A stretch of 64,000 bases of DNA from Dactylonectria macrodidyma (GCA_020744425.1 JAGMUV010000006.1:1736001-1800000), one strand, 5' to 3'; numbered from the stretch's first letter, positions 32,739 to 44,700 are shown. A program made the numbers and translations. Notes: a model not told the origin generated them from the sequence alone.

Positions 32739-34349
32739 TTATACAAAGTCTCGGATAGCTTCCCAGAACGCCTGAGGGTCTTCGCACATGGGCAAATGAC
32801 CAGCATTGGGAACAATCTTGAGCTCCGCGCCGTTGCTGCCCAGCAAGCCCTTGAACCCTTCCATAGCCTTGACGAGGGCTCCCTTGGCATCTGAGTCTCC
32901 AACGACCAGCAGCGCGGGGACCGCGACGCCGCCCATCTTGGGCTTCAGGTCGTAGTCCCAAAGCGCAGTGCAGCTATACTTGAACCCTTCCACGCTGTTG
33001 GCGGCGACCTCGCCGGTCATCCAGTTGACGATTTCTGGCTTCTCCATGGTGCCGGGGTGGAACCAGCGCGGGACGGTTTGTTCGGCGAGTTTGGCGATGC
33101 CCTTGCCGCCATCTTCTTCGGCAATGGACGTACGCTCTTTCCACGCCTGAGTGTTTGCGGGGCTGGATGTTGTGTTGAAGTCACAGGCGATGAACTTCTC
33201 CAGGCGGTCTGGGTAGTTGATGGCAAAGTTCAGTGTAGTTGCGCCACCCATCGACACTCCGATCAGGGTGTGCAGCTTGGTAATGCGCAGGGCATCGAGA
33301 ATCGTTTGGAGATCCGCAGCGAGGGTATCAAGGGTAGCTGCAACGGGCGGTTGGGGCACGGCATGACGTCCGCGGGTGTCGTATCGCAGGATTCGCAAAT
33401 CAGGGCGTTCCCGCTTGAGGATTTCCACAAACGGATCCCACATGTTGAGAGACGTAAGGAGGGAGTTGCTGAAAGCCACGGTGGGTGCGCCGGGTTCGGA
33501 GTTGCCCTCCAGACGGTAGGGAATCTCGAGAGAATCCGCAGCTGTGACATAAGAGATAACAGCAGCATTAGAACCGGGGATGGTAGTGTTCTTGGAGTCA
33601 GCAGAGGTGAATCTTGCAGCAGAAGGCAGCTTAGACAGAGTCGAGAGCTCTCTGGGCGCAGGTCCAAAGACATAGAAGAGAGAGCATGTCCGTCGGCCCT
33701 TGCTGGCGACGTACTTGTCGAAGATCTCGGTGCGCCAAGGGGTGTCCATAGAGGCCTTATGCTCTGGTCCACCCTGGCCATTCTCTTTGGCATAGTCGTG
33801 GAAGGCATAGTACGTCGTCTTAGTGGTGCCTTCAAGATACGACGTCTTGAAGACGCGCGAGCGCAGCCAGCCAGGGACCTTGGCAAGCATCGGAATGTGT
33901 TCCTCGACAAGCCACTTCTGATACTGGTCTGCAGCGCCCTCGACGTCCTTTAGCTCGATATTAACAAAGGTGGTCTGGATACCCTCGGCCTCGGCGTCCG
34001 TCAACTTCTCGAGCGGGACGAACTGCGACGCCTCCTTGGTGTGGACGAGGTCGAAGAAGTAGCGCGTCACGTCGACCTGGCCAATTGTTTCGGCCTCTCT
34101 AGGGGAGCGGTTCGCGCGTAGAGTTAGGTAGGTCTCGGTTTCGAGGTGCGACATGGACGTGACGTCGTAGGCGGCGAGAAAGGTGGGCTCCTGGCCGTCG
34201 GTGGCCTTGTATCGGAGGCCGTTGGTGAAGATCTGGGGCAGACGCAGTCGGGTCGGGCCGTGCTCGTTGTTGTACCACTCGTGAAACTGGTCCAGAGACA
34301 GCCCAGTGTTGGGCTGCATGGTCACGGCCAGCATTCCAGGCGTCGACAT
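32739..34349 (-). CDS. fusion of EthD-like ferredoxin folds with alpha/beta hydrolase
   Basis: A single-exon gene of 536 residues. The ATG at 34349 (MSTPGMLAV) is chosen because homology-like sequence starts there; the open frame further upstream is low quality. Residues about 1-115 and 125-230 look like two dimeric alpha-beta-barrel (EthD/stress-barrel) folds: both contain the W-x5-H pattern (FHEWYNNEHGPTRLRLP and YQKWLVEEHIPMLAKVPGW). Residues about 260-536 are an alpha/beta hydrolase resembling 3-oxoadipate enol-lactonases, with YDTRGRHAVP, nucleophile Ser366 in GVSMGG, probable acid Asp487 in GDSDAKG, and His518 in NAGHLPM. All catalytic residues are present. EthD-like folds often act on aromatic or polyketide intermediates, so a two-step ring-modifying and ester/lactone-cleaving protein is an inference. 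Regulator and exporter genes follow downstream in the same orientation. Confidence 0.88.
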   Translation of the reverse strand: MSTPGMLAVTMQPNTGLSLDQFHEWYNNEHGPTRLRLPQIFTNGLRYKATDGQEPTFLAAYDVTSMSHLETETYLTLRANRSPREAETIGQVDVTRYFFDLVHTKEASQFVPLEKLTDAEAEGIQTTFVNIELKDVEGAADQYQKWLVEEHIPMLAKVPGWLRSRVFKTSYLEGTTKTTYYAFHDYAKENGQGGPEHKASMDTPWRTEIFDKYVASKGRRTCSLFYVFGPAPRELSTLSKLPSAARFTSADSKNTTIPGSNAAVISYVTAADSLEIPYRLEGNSEPGAPTVAFSNSLLTSLNMWDPFVEILKRERPDLRILRYDTRGRHAVPQPPVAATLDTLAADLQTILDALRITKLHTLIGVSMGGATTLNFAINYPDRLEKFIACDFNTTSSPANTQAWKERTSIAEEDGGKGIAKLAEQTVPRWFHPGTMEKPEIVNWMTGEVAANSVEGFKYSCTALWDYDLKPKMGGVAVPALLVVGDSDAKGALVKAMEGFKGLLGSNGAELKIVPNAGHLPMCEDPQAFWEAIRDFV

Positions 34350-35677
34350 GGTGATGTAACCGAGGGGGGTATATTGATGGCGGGGTAAAGCTGGGAGTTT
34401 CTTGCAGAGGACAAGGGAAGAAAAGGGCTCGCCTTTATGACGGACAAATGAACGACTGGAAACTTCACGCCGAGGGCGCTGCCGGAAGAGAGATTTACAT
34501 AGTAGCCGGGTGGAACCGTCAATGCCATCGATGTGATTCGGTTCGGCAGATGTTATCGGGATGTGGATGGAGAAGTGTTTAAACATTTACCCCGCAGCTC
34601 ACCGAGTCTCACCTTGGGTGGCCCCCGCTCACCGGTGCTGCTCCTCCTGCTAGCCTCACCGAGGGAATCCAGCAAATGTGCAGCTGTCCTAGTTGGTAGA
34701 CAGCAATGTCTCAGCCTGTTCAACCAGCAACTTAACATGCTGGAGCCTCTAAAACGATGAATAGATCTCCACTAAAGACTTGATGTTTATCCCTTTGACC
34801 GTCGTAAGGCTACAATTATGCAAGTCGCAGGGATTCGAACTAATAAAAAAGTGAAAAAAACTGAGGTACATGAGATCCCACATATTTTATATGGTGCTAT
34901 AAGTCACGACTTATGAAGACCCACATGATAGTACATAAGTCTTCTTATAGCTACATAGCTTTTTAAAGTCACGAAGCGTACCGTTGATCTCCTGGGAGGG
35001 GAATATGGATCAAGTGTAGTCTTACGACGGTCAAGGGGATAACATGTGTCGCATCGATGTGATGTCTCTTCCGTCTTGTGAAGGTCAACCTGCGAGTAGA
35101 TTAGCGGGGTAAGCCGGGCAAGTCCAATTTGCTCGATTCCAAGCTTGACTTACGAGTAAGTCACTTGGGAGCCAATTCATATAGGCATCAAATCACTAGG
35201 GAACATCCGAATACAAAATTTGAATCATTGTTTGCCCATTCTGATATAGTACAATCGGCCCCATTTTCCTCAGTGTGATCACCATGTTCTTTTGTTTGAG
35301 TGTGCTTGTGGTTTCAGAATTGTCTCCAGTACATGTTCAATGCATTCTAATTCTGAGAGACCCGACACAAACCGATTTCAAGTTTCCGTCATCACGCTCA
35401 TCCAGTCAGCTTCCCGCATACACGAGTGGCTGGTGTCACCGAAAATGTTTGGACTTTGGAGCGACTACAGCCGGAGGCCGGCATTGGGATCAGGTGATCA
35501 TGCGCGACGTCCTCCAAACCTCACTTCTCGGCATCCGAAACCGCGTCTACCTGATGTCCCATCACCTTCACATCCCATTCCCTGGCGCACGGAACGCCAT
35601 CACTCATCACAGCACCACCCCTCAATCTGCATGTTGTACTGTTCAAGTCCCTTGTCGCAACAAGCCACCTCGCAAAC
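34350..35677. other. divergent promoter region with a MITE
   Basis: Separates the hydrolase gene (-) from the RNA-dependent RNA polymerase gene (+), so it carries both promoters. It includes a 250-bp MITE at 34790-35039. No further gene is supported. Confidence 0.55.
34790..35039. mobile_element. MITE with 25-bp terminal inverted repeats and TA duplication
   Basis: The ends read TCCCTTTGACCGTCGTAAG and, from the other side, TCCCCTTGACCGTCGTAAG. The match extends to 25 bp with two differences. TA flanks both ends (34788-34789 and 35040-35041), the target duplication of Tc1/mariner-type elements. The 250-bp interior has no coding capacity. It holds nested inverted repeats, including ATAAGTC/GACTTAT and GAAGAC/GTCTTC arms around 34898-34952. 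It sits between two divergent genes and may influence either promoter. Confidence 0.8.
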
Positions 35678-38600
35678 ATGGAGGTGCTATTGAGGAACGT
35701 GCCCCAAGACATGAACGACCACATGCTAGAAGATGAGCTTCGTGCCTTCATGAATGCCCTCGGGATCCGCGACTGGGTATGCGAAAAGCCTCGCAGAAAG
35801 AATCTTGGCTGGGTCCATTTCCTTCAACCCGCCGATGGGCTGAAATTTCTACGCGAACATGAGAAAGATAGGCCGGCATCGCAGCGACCCGACGATACTT
35901 CCATCCCAACCAGACGACCTAAATCCCAAGCTAAGAGCAGAGATATCGCCCGACTATACATCCTAAAGGTGCCAGTCTATGTTGAAAAGAGCACCCGTCC
36001 AATAGACAAAGTCAAGATGTCCCACCTGAGACACAACCGTGAGAAGCAGGCACAGCCATCGAAACCTCACCCGCAAGAGCCGACCCCGTCGTTCCGGGTC
36101 ACCGGCATCGCCTGTGGTTGCAACGTCTTCGACGAGACCAATGAGGCATTGACATTTGTAGAACATACCAGAACAATCGACGTTCTTAACGCGAGCGCAA
36201 GGTTCAACTCAAGGCTTCTTTCAGTCTTCATCACACAGAGACAGCAAAGGGATGCCCGGATAGAGTTCTACAACCATACGATTCAAGATCTCATCGCGGC
36301 GATAGGGGGCTACTCTGTGACCCTTGTTTTAACCGAGCCACCGAGGATTTTCATGGCCGCGGCCTCCCTAAATGATTTCGTGAAGTGGGAAAGGGTTCTG
36401 AGCTTGTCAGACTGGAATTCTCACAAGGCGCATGTCGCCACCAGTTTGGTCTATCGAATCACCTTCGCTGAAACAGACGTTGTCAAAGACGTTGTCGGCT
36501 TTCTTAGACGCCGTCAGTTCTTGGAAGTCACCCACCATCAGCTTCCTGTGAAGCCGAGCCACTTGTTTCCGTACCTCTGGGATCAGTTCAAGGCCAGGAA
36601 CAAGCGGCTAAAGGCTTCTAAGAATCTTTCATTTCCCCTTCTCTTCCAAGTTGAGGCTATGGTGCGCAACAACTACTTACAACCATCGAGTGCAATTCGT
36701 CTTCTTGATCTTATGGAGCGCGTGGCTTTGGATTCCTTAGAAAAGAAAGTCGCATTGCCAATCACCACTGATGCCATCAAGCAACTTCTGCAGAGGATTC
36801 CTTTCCCTTGCCCTGGAGTGGACCCTATCGAGCTTGACGTTGTCGAGCTGATGAGACGAGTCGTGGATTCCGAATATGACGCCCGCGATAACAATCCTGA
36901 ACGAGACCGAATATACGGAACCCAGTTGTCAAACCACCAAGTGTGGGTGTTCAAGGCCACAGTGACTCCGACTAGGATTCTACTCAGTGGTCCAGATGCA
37001 GAAAGTCGGAACAGAGTCTTGCGTATGTTTTCAAACCACAACGACTTCTTCCTGCGTGTCATGTTCTGCGACGAAGATGGGCAGAGCCTGACTTTCAATC
37101 CGCAGGTTTCCAACGAAAGAATCTTCCAACGATACAGGGATGTTTTGCGCCATGGGATAAGAGTCGTGGATAGGCACTTTTCATTCCTGGGATTCTCCCA
37201 CTCGTCACTTCGTGCCCATTCAGTCTGGTTCGTGGCCCCCTTCTTCGACTCAACCACTTCAAAGCCACAAACCTACGCCACGATTCTGTCGTCCCTCGGC
37301 GACTTCAGCAACATCAGGGTGCCAGCAAAATATGCTGCTCGCGTTGGACAGGCATTCTCGGAAACCCCATACGATATCTCTCTTACCCAGAGCGGTATTG
37401 AAATTGTCGACATCCCAGATGTGAAGTCAGTCGACGGGTCTCGAGTATTCAGCGATGGAGTAGGGACAATTTCGTTCGAAGCTCTGGTGGAGGTTTGGTC
37501 CGCTCTCCCAATACGACACAGATCAGCCACTTGCCTCCAAATTCGCCTCGGGGGATACAAGGGAATGGTGTCTTTGGATACTAGGCTGGAAGGCAAAGTC
37601 ATTTGCTTACGCAAGGAATCCATGATGAAGTTCCCGAGCAACGACCTAACAGAGCTGGGAATTTGCGACACGTCCGCCAAGCCTCTTCAACTTGTCCTTA
37701 ATCGCCAGATGATCAAGATTCTAGAGGATATGGGGGTAGAGAAAAGTTGGTTTTTCAGAATGCAGAGGAAAGCATTGGATGTGTTTCGTGCCGTCACAGC
37801 AACCGCAGAAAACACTGGCAAGTTCTTGCAACGCCAATCCATCGGAGTCAATATGGGATTCTCCAGGCTCGTAAGACAACTGGGCCGGATGGGCATCGAT
37901 TATCGCCGCGACAAGTTCATGACATCAGCCGTGGAGAGTGTTGTCCTTCGAGAGCTGCGGTTGCTGAAACATAAGGCTCGGATACCGATTGATAAAGGTG
38001 TGACACTATTTGGCGTCATGGACGAGACTGGATTTCTCCAAGAGGGCCAAGTCTACGTCACGTTTGACGAGACGTCGGGTATGTCTAGCAGATCCCTCAA
38101 GGAGGGCTTTGTCACCGTTACTCGCTCGCCCGCCCTGCATCCGGGAGACATACAAGTCGCGATAATGATACACCCTCCAGATGGACACCCGCTTCGGGAT
38201 CTCCAGAACTGTATCGTCTTCAGTCAAAATGGAACTCGAGATCTCCCGAGCCAGTTAAGTGGAGGAGATCTCGACGGCGATCTATACAACATCATCTGGG
38301 ATGAACACGCGAGCCCGACTTGGGTTTTTGGTCCTGCAGACTACCCGCGAGCGACTCCGACATCGCTCAGCCAACCACTGACCCGTGATGACATTGCTGA
38401 CTTTTTTGTCAATTTCATGAAAACTGACATTTTGGGAGTGATTGCGACGCGACATGTGATTCTAGCTGATATGAAGGATGACGGAACTAAGCACATGGAC
38501 TGTGTCAGCTTAGCGAGTATGCATTCCACCGCAGTAGACTTCTCAAAGACTGGAATCCCAGTGGAGCTTTCCAAGTTACCCCGAGCTCCTCGATTTCGTC

Positions 38601-39519
38601 CTGACTTGTAAGTTGCGACGCCGCAATCAGTGCGATACCATATGCTAACAAATATGTCAAGTCTTGCCACAGCACCACCTGTGGAACTCTATGACCGTGG
38701 CCAGATTCGCTTCACCAAAGATGCAGAGGGTGACAACCAAGGTGATGATGGAGACGTCATGGCAGCGGCAAAGCACAAGTACTACAAATCCGAAAAGATA
38801 CTGGGCGAGCTATTTCGAGAGATAGATGAGGAGAAGATTTGGGCCGAGGACATTCACAGAAATGTCAACACTTCTGGTCCATCAGTGTGGGATCAGCTGC
38901 TCGGGTTGGTGGAAGCGGAGCTTCGCCAGCACCACATCGATGTAGATTGGGAGAGGAAATCTGAGGAGGCGTGGAAAATTCGCAACTAGTAAGTCACTGA
39001 AACGGTATTTCTGCTCCCCTCTCATCCAAGTATAGTTATGACTCTTCGATAAGTAATCTAATGTTTGATTACTCGGAGAACCCGCGGTCGGCGCTCACCG
39101 AGGTTGAAGCTTTTTGCGGCTTCATCCTGAACAAGAGGGGCGGACAGACTCGAAGGCAACGTGACTCGTCGAAAAAGCTAAAGGAGGAGATTGACCGAGT
39201 TACGGCATGGATTGTCAAGCTGATTCGAGATCGCGGAGTGGGCAATGACGATGAGTCCGTGGCATCGAGCGTCCTTCAGGGCAGTGAAGCTGCAGTCGAG
39301 CTATGCTGGGCGTGCGTGGCGGTCGGCTGTATCAAGGATGCCAGTGCATCATCACCTTTGTATCATGGGACTTGTGAACTCCAGAGTTTCAGGGTGGTGG
39401 CGGCGTGCTGTCTGATTAAGGAACTTAACACCCTCATTGAAGGCTTGAGAGTGACCGCAAGTGGATATGTTGGGGTAGGACGAGGGGCTGGCAGGTCGAT
39501 GAGGTTACCGATGAGATGA
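35678..39519 (+). CDS. RNA-dependent RNA polymerase (RNA silencing, Rdp1/SAD-1 type)
   Basis: Exons 35678-38607, 38662-38988 and 39036-39519 give 1246 residues, near the usual size of fungal silencing polymerases. Introns are 54 bp (GTAAGT, GCTAAC, CAAG) and 47 bp (GTAAGT, TATAG). Residues 1-55 look like a small RRM fold (VLLRNVPQDMNDHMLEDEL to GWVHFL), as in Rdp1-like enzymes. The catalytic loop is SGGDLDGDLY with Asp864, Asp866 and Asp868, the invariant DxDGD of the RdRP family. Other family landmarks are FSDGVGTIS, QIRLGGYKG and LRKESMMKF. The enzyme makes double-stranded RNA from aberrant single-stranded transcripts for Dicer in quelling or meiotic silencing. Which of the usual fungal paralogues this is needs phylogeny. 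No Dicer or Argonaute gene is nearby. Confidence 0.93.
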
Positions 39520-40409
39520 GAGATGAGTGAGAATGTGATGAATTGCAGTAAACCTGCGCAATGCTCACATATGATGCCCACGAAATGAAACATACCTTGA
39601 TACCGCGGCTTGTCCGCTCGCCTGTCAGAACTTACCGGTAGACCTCACTGGTAGAACCTACTTAATCGACTTTGATCAACACGGGATTGAGTTTAGATCT
39701 CGGTGTCATCGTCATTCCTCCTCAATAGCACGCGCAACTACCCTATACCACCAGCATGCCGGAATTAGCCTCGGAGAAGACATCTCACACGGACCAGCCT
39801 AGACCCTTCATGCATCTTCAGACACTAGCATCATGCTTAACTCGGGCACGCCGGTCGCCTCTTGTCAAAAGAATCCAAACCTCTCGGAATTATCCAGCCA
39901 ACAATTTTTGCCACTATTTTATTCCATGTGGGTTTCGCCTCAATCGTCAATTTGACGCATCCCGCATCGCCAACAGGCGACGTGGTGCGCTACGTCACGT
40001 TCACCTCGACTTTCACATGATCCTTAGCGGGGTATTTTTTGGGCCACTGTTCTCAGCGCTAGCCTCCTTGTTCGTCCTGTGTCTGATCATAAGTCTGGCA
40101 GCTTCAGCCTCATTGGATGCCATTTCATCAGCTCATCGTCTGACTGTGTTCCCAGCCATCGCCATCACCGACTATTACCTCAGCCCGCGATATATATCTT
40201 GCGATTTCTCACCGCTCAAAGATTTCAAGAGACTTGTTCCTGAGAGACTCGCTTCCTGGATTCTTGTTCCTGGGACCCCCGCATGACCCTAGTGAAACCA
40301 CTGCTGAAGATGCCTACGGGCGGGCGACATTGAGCTTGGAGGCCATCGACGGCTGGTCCTAGATCGCAAAAGAAGTCTGAAAGCCCAGTCGAGATTCCGA
40401 ACGGGTTAA
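39520..40409. other. intergenic region upstream of the F-box gene
   Basis: Contains a 176-codon frame (39756-40286) that I do not accept as a gene, because a TATATAT box at 40191-40197, well placed for the next gene, lies inside it. Confidence 0.5.
40191..40197 (+). promoter_or_regulatory. TATA box of the F-box gene
   Basis: TATATAT stands 219 bp upstream of the ATG at 40410. Confidence 0.4.
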
Positions 40410-41724
40410 ATGGAGACCATGGCGATGCACAGGATGAGACGCTTAGTGCAGCAGCGGGTGTTGGGTGAAACGGCAGACGAAGATGCAATCACAGCTGCTG
40501 CTCCTCCCATCGGGCATCGCGATGCCGATGCGCAGCCTCACGTCTCCGGTGGAAGCGGAAAGCAACTCTGCACTGAAGAATGCAGTGTCCAAGGAATAAC
40601 CACTCTCATCGCGCTCTCGAGCCGGCACGACCGGTTCGGAAACACCAAGAATGCCCTAGGACGCATCCTCGAGCTGCCGCCGGAGCTGCAGTTCATGATC
40701 CTCCGGTTCCTCAACTTCGGCGACTTGGAGCGCCTGCGCCGGTCCTGCCACTTCTTCCGTGACAACATCACCAAGCAAATGGTCCGCGAGCTGTTCCCCA
40801 GCCTCAAGTATGAGCTGCTCTCGACCTGCTACCACTGCCTCGTCTACGACCCGCTCCGCGGCCACCTGGTGCGACCGGATGAGACGCACGAGCGGTACCC
40901 TTTCGCCAGTGAGTGCTTCGACTGCGTCGCCAGGGGCAGCGGCTTCATGGTCGGACGCAAAATCACTCTGGGCGACTTTACCTATGTGTGGGTATGTCGA
41001 TGGTGCGGGTACCCGATCTCGTATGACGGAGCTTGGAACCAGCCTGAGTTTCATCACCTGTGCTATAGGAGGTTCCACAAGATCCTATTCTACTTCTTCC
41101 TAGTGGGATGCGCCCAGTGGATGGTTGTAATCGTGGGGTCGGCCTTGTGCTGGAGCTTCTATCGCAAGAAGACGATGGTGCTGGCGCCGACGATTGTAAG
41201 TCTTTCTGCTTTCGCTTGTAGAGCGAGGAAGAACAACGACTAACTGTCTTAGGTCAACTTCTTCGTAGCTATTTGGATATTTTGCTTGACCTTGGTCAGA
41301 AACGAGGAATTGAGGACTTACCACTTTACCCTGCTCCTCGAGGTCTGCGTCCTGCTTGTTTGGGTGCCTCCGCTGTACGCCATCGTCAAAGATGCAATGG
41401 CATCAGATAACTTCTCGAAACCGGTCGTTGCGACGTTATCCTTCGTTGTCCTAAACATGTAAGTCTTCCCCCCGTCACCTTGGCACGCTGTGTACCAACT
41501 TAAGTAGGTGGTTTCGAGTTCTCAACATTATGGGCAACGCGATCCTTGTGTCCGAGTACAAGCTCTGGCGCCGCCATCGGCCTGGCTTAACTCTGGGTCG
41601 GCGGGTCATACACAAAATCATCGCGGTCCTCGTGTTTTGGACGTATCCGCAGAGCGTAGAGCAAGTGTATCCGGGGACATATCGGTTTCGGCGGCGGCGA
41701 CACCGGCCGCCTTGGGAAGTGTGA
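40410..41724 (+). CDS. F-box protein with C-terminal membrane segments
   Basis: Exons 40410-41195, 41253-41458 and 41508-41724 give 402 residues. Introns are 57 bp (GTAAGT, CTAAC, TTAG) and 49 bp (GTAAGT, GTAG). Residues about 86-125 (ILELPPELQFMILRFL, then LERLRRSCHFFRD) are a clear F-box, the Skp1-binding module of SCF ubiquitin ligases. A cysteine-rich section with CYHC, CFDC and CRWC pairs follows (residues about 138-210) and could bind zinc. From about 225 four strongly hydrophobic stretches appear: ILFYFFLVGCAQWMVVIVG, FFVAIWIFCLTLV, LLLEVCVLLVWVPPLYAIV and VVATLSFVVLNM. The C-tail is very basic (RFRRRRHRPP). It may be a membrane-tethered ubiquitin-ligase adaptor. Substrate unknown. Confidence 0.82.
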
Positions 41725-44700
41725 CGTGCAATAACAGCAGAGTGGAGCATCAATGAGGTTATTATCCCGTTCAAGTAAAAAGGGGGTTGGGTTGGGTCGA
41801 CAAGAGATTCGCGGCGCACTAATAATGCACTCCACGACGGACAACGGGACTGAATCCTGGGGTACCGCGCCGGAAACATGGAAGCCTCTCCACTGGCAAC
41901 AGAGACAAGACACGTTACGAACACATACACATACGTACACCCACGCAGAAAAGGATTGGCGACGTGGGTTCCGCGTAATAATTTCGCAACATTTCGTTTG
42001 GTTTGGCGTTTTAGTGCATATACACCGACGCAAAGTGCCTAATAGTCACTTGATACATTGGACATAGAAGCTAGAAGAATGCCATGACCTCACCACCAAG
42101 TTTCCTCTGAGTCTGGTCTATTGTGGCACCTAGACGGGAAATTGGTCTCCATCCCTAGCGAACAAAAGCACCTCCGGCAGATGGTTAGTGAATCCTCACA
42201 GCAACGGACTAGATCGAGGCAGCTGAACAGAGGGCCACGCCGGCCTGGCGTGGGTTGTGTCTCACGGGGATGACCTATTTCAGGATCCCTGAACAGGAGG
42301 GAGATTATGTTGAATGTGCTCGTTGAGGCCCATGGGCCACAAATTCTTCTTCCAAGACAAGGCATCCGGGCGTCCAGCTCCTGGCTGGCGGCGATATGAG
42401 CTGAAACGCGTCCCCAGGTTCCGTCGCTGGGCGTTCTTGGTGTGGTCACTAGCAGGACTGGCATTGCGAGAACCCCTGAATCTGAAGAGCAGTAAGATCA
42501 GAGATTGGCGCCTCTTCTCCGCTGACCAAACGTGCTCGAGACGGCTTTGAGCGCAGTCTTGTTATCCAGCTCGATTCTCAGTGGTGAAGAAGAGCACCCA
42601 ACAGTGCCGTGGATACCCAGGGACACGAGGTTGAGATCGACCACACTCCGGAGATGTTTGTTTCTCCAGCGTGCGGTCGTCATTGTCAGCCACGCTCGTG
42701 TGTCCTCGTCTGCTGGCTTCTCGGTGATGCAGTGCCGATGGGGCCGTCCCAACTCAACGCCGCGGACGTTGCACAATACTCCGTAGCGTTGCTTCATTGG
42801 GCAGCCCGGATCGTTGGTATCCTCCGCGCCGATCTTTTGCGCGGATTTTCTTTTGCTGTTGTCCTGTGGTGTAGATTCGCGCTTCACAAGCACGGAGATG
42901 CTCGACCTGAGGGAGAATAGGCGGTGACTTCTCCATCCTGATGGCCGGGATCTTCGCTATACTTTGACTGTGCATTGCCATATTGACAATGGTAATGCTG
43001 CTGCCAGGGGGCTTCCCGAATTTAAAGAGGCGGTATTCAGGAGGGACTGGCACAGACCTAGGTTGCGTTGGATGCAGTCTCTTGATAACTGTGTACTAAG
43101 TACCAAACACTTCGTGTCTAGAGATGTCTACACTCTAAAAAGGGCTCATGCGTGTTCTCCATGTTTGCTCCAGTCAAGGGATCGTGTGTTGATAGAATAT
43201 TGAGTAAGACAGTCAACTCATTCTTCACATGCTGATAACATGAACTCGGGCCGATGTACTGTAAGTTGTCTCACCGCGGCCAACACTGAGGACAGTGGAC
43301 CCAAACGACAAGACGCCGATAATTTACAGGGACCAGGCTCGTATCCATGTAGCATGGCTGAGCAAATTACAAGTAGAGGGGATCGATGGTGCAAAAGAAG
43401 ATGTTCAGACTCGGGATTACGGCCCTTCCGTCCTCCTCATGTGTGGTGGAGGGAAGTTGAGAAAAGTACGTACCGCATCCATGGCCTGATTGGATAGAAT
43501 GCGTCAGTCAGCAGAAGGACAAGTCCACGTGATGTACCGGGATGTTCTCGGATTTAACTTACCCCGAATTCCCTTTTCAATTGGATGGAACCACCCTGGC
43601 CCAGAAAAAACAAGTACCGAAGCGATGGTTCGATTTGTTTGGTCTGATTGGACGGTCGATGCTACCCGGGCTGACAGGGGCACAAAGTGCGGAGCCGCGA
43701 TTTGGCGGATGCTACCCCAGTAAGCCAAAGGCACCTAGCAAATTAGCGGCTGCTTCGGAGCCGCAGCCACGACGTCTGCCCGTCGTTTCGTTCCCCTCAT
43801 ACTCTTTTTTTGCTCTTTCTGTTAGCCCCTAGCTTATTGCAATTGGTTGGGAAGTCCGTTTTTGTGGTATTTTTCGGGGATCTTTTAGGGGTCTCAGGTC
43901 TCGCTGGCTCTGGCTCTGGATCTGGGCGGTATGGAGTACAGTGGGCTAGCAGCAAGCAGCATCCAATGATCCAATGAGTTGGAGCAATAATTACCACCCG
44001 AACCCGGTAGGGTGTGAATGAGGGGAAACTGCTGGTCGCTTGCGAAGATGATGGTCATGGGACACAGTCGAGCTGCATCATCAGGCATCAATTCAGCACG
44101 GCATGTACGAGGAATGAGGATGTGCGCCTGGTAAAATAGCCAGCCAAACGCAAACTGACCGCGGAGACAAGAACTGCCAAAGTGTAACCGTATAACACAG
44201 CCCATCCAGCACTCTGATACGTTCTACCGAGAGTTGAGAGAGAAGAAGGTGTGGGAGAGAGACCATTGGCATGGAGCTAGTCGTTGATGGTCGAGTTGGA
44301 GACGGCTGGTAAATGGGTGAATGACTGCTCGACTCCGTCGTATTTCCTGCTAGCCACACGCACGCCTAGACTGAACGCATTCACCCGTCCAATGGCTCGT
44401 TGGTTGACATTTGGCACCTTTTACTGCACTCCCACCCCATGGCCACACACCTATCGAACGCGCACAGAGAAGAGGGTTTCTCTGGGCGTCGGTATTGTGC
44501 GTACTGCCACGTCGCTGTGCGGTGTGTTTGACGAGTCCGTCCATCTCTCTCGTACCCCCGCCTCGCCGTACACCAGAAGCGGATCCGAAGGTCTGCGTTG
44601 CCTCTGTCCCTCTTTATGTGCGGAGGTTATTGTGACGGGGTACGGGGTACAGGGCGTTGAATGGAGTCCGTCCCTTCAAGCTGCTCTCTGATCCTTTCCG

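Noticed and set aside
39756..40286. 176-codon frame with a hydrophobic stretch before the F-box gene
   Set aside because: No recognisable domain. It overlaps a well-placed TATA box for the F-box gene, so it is more likely promoter DNA.
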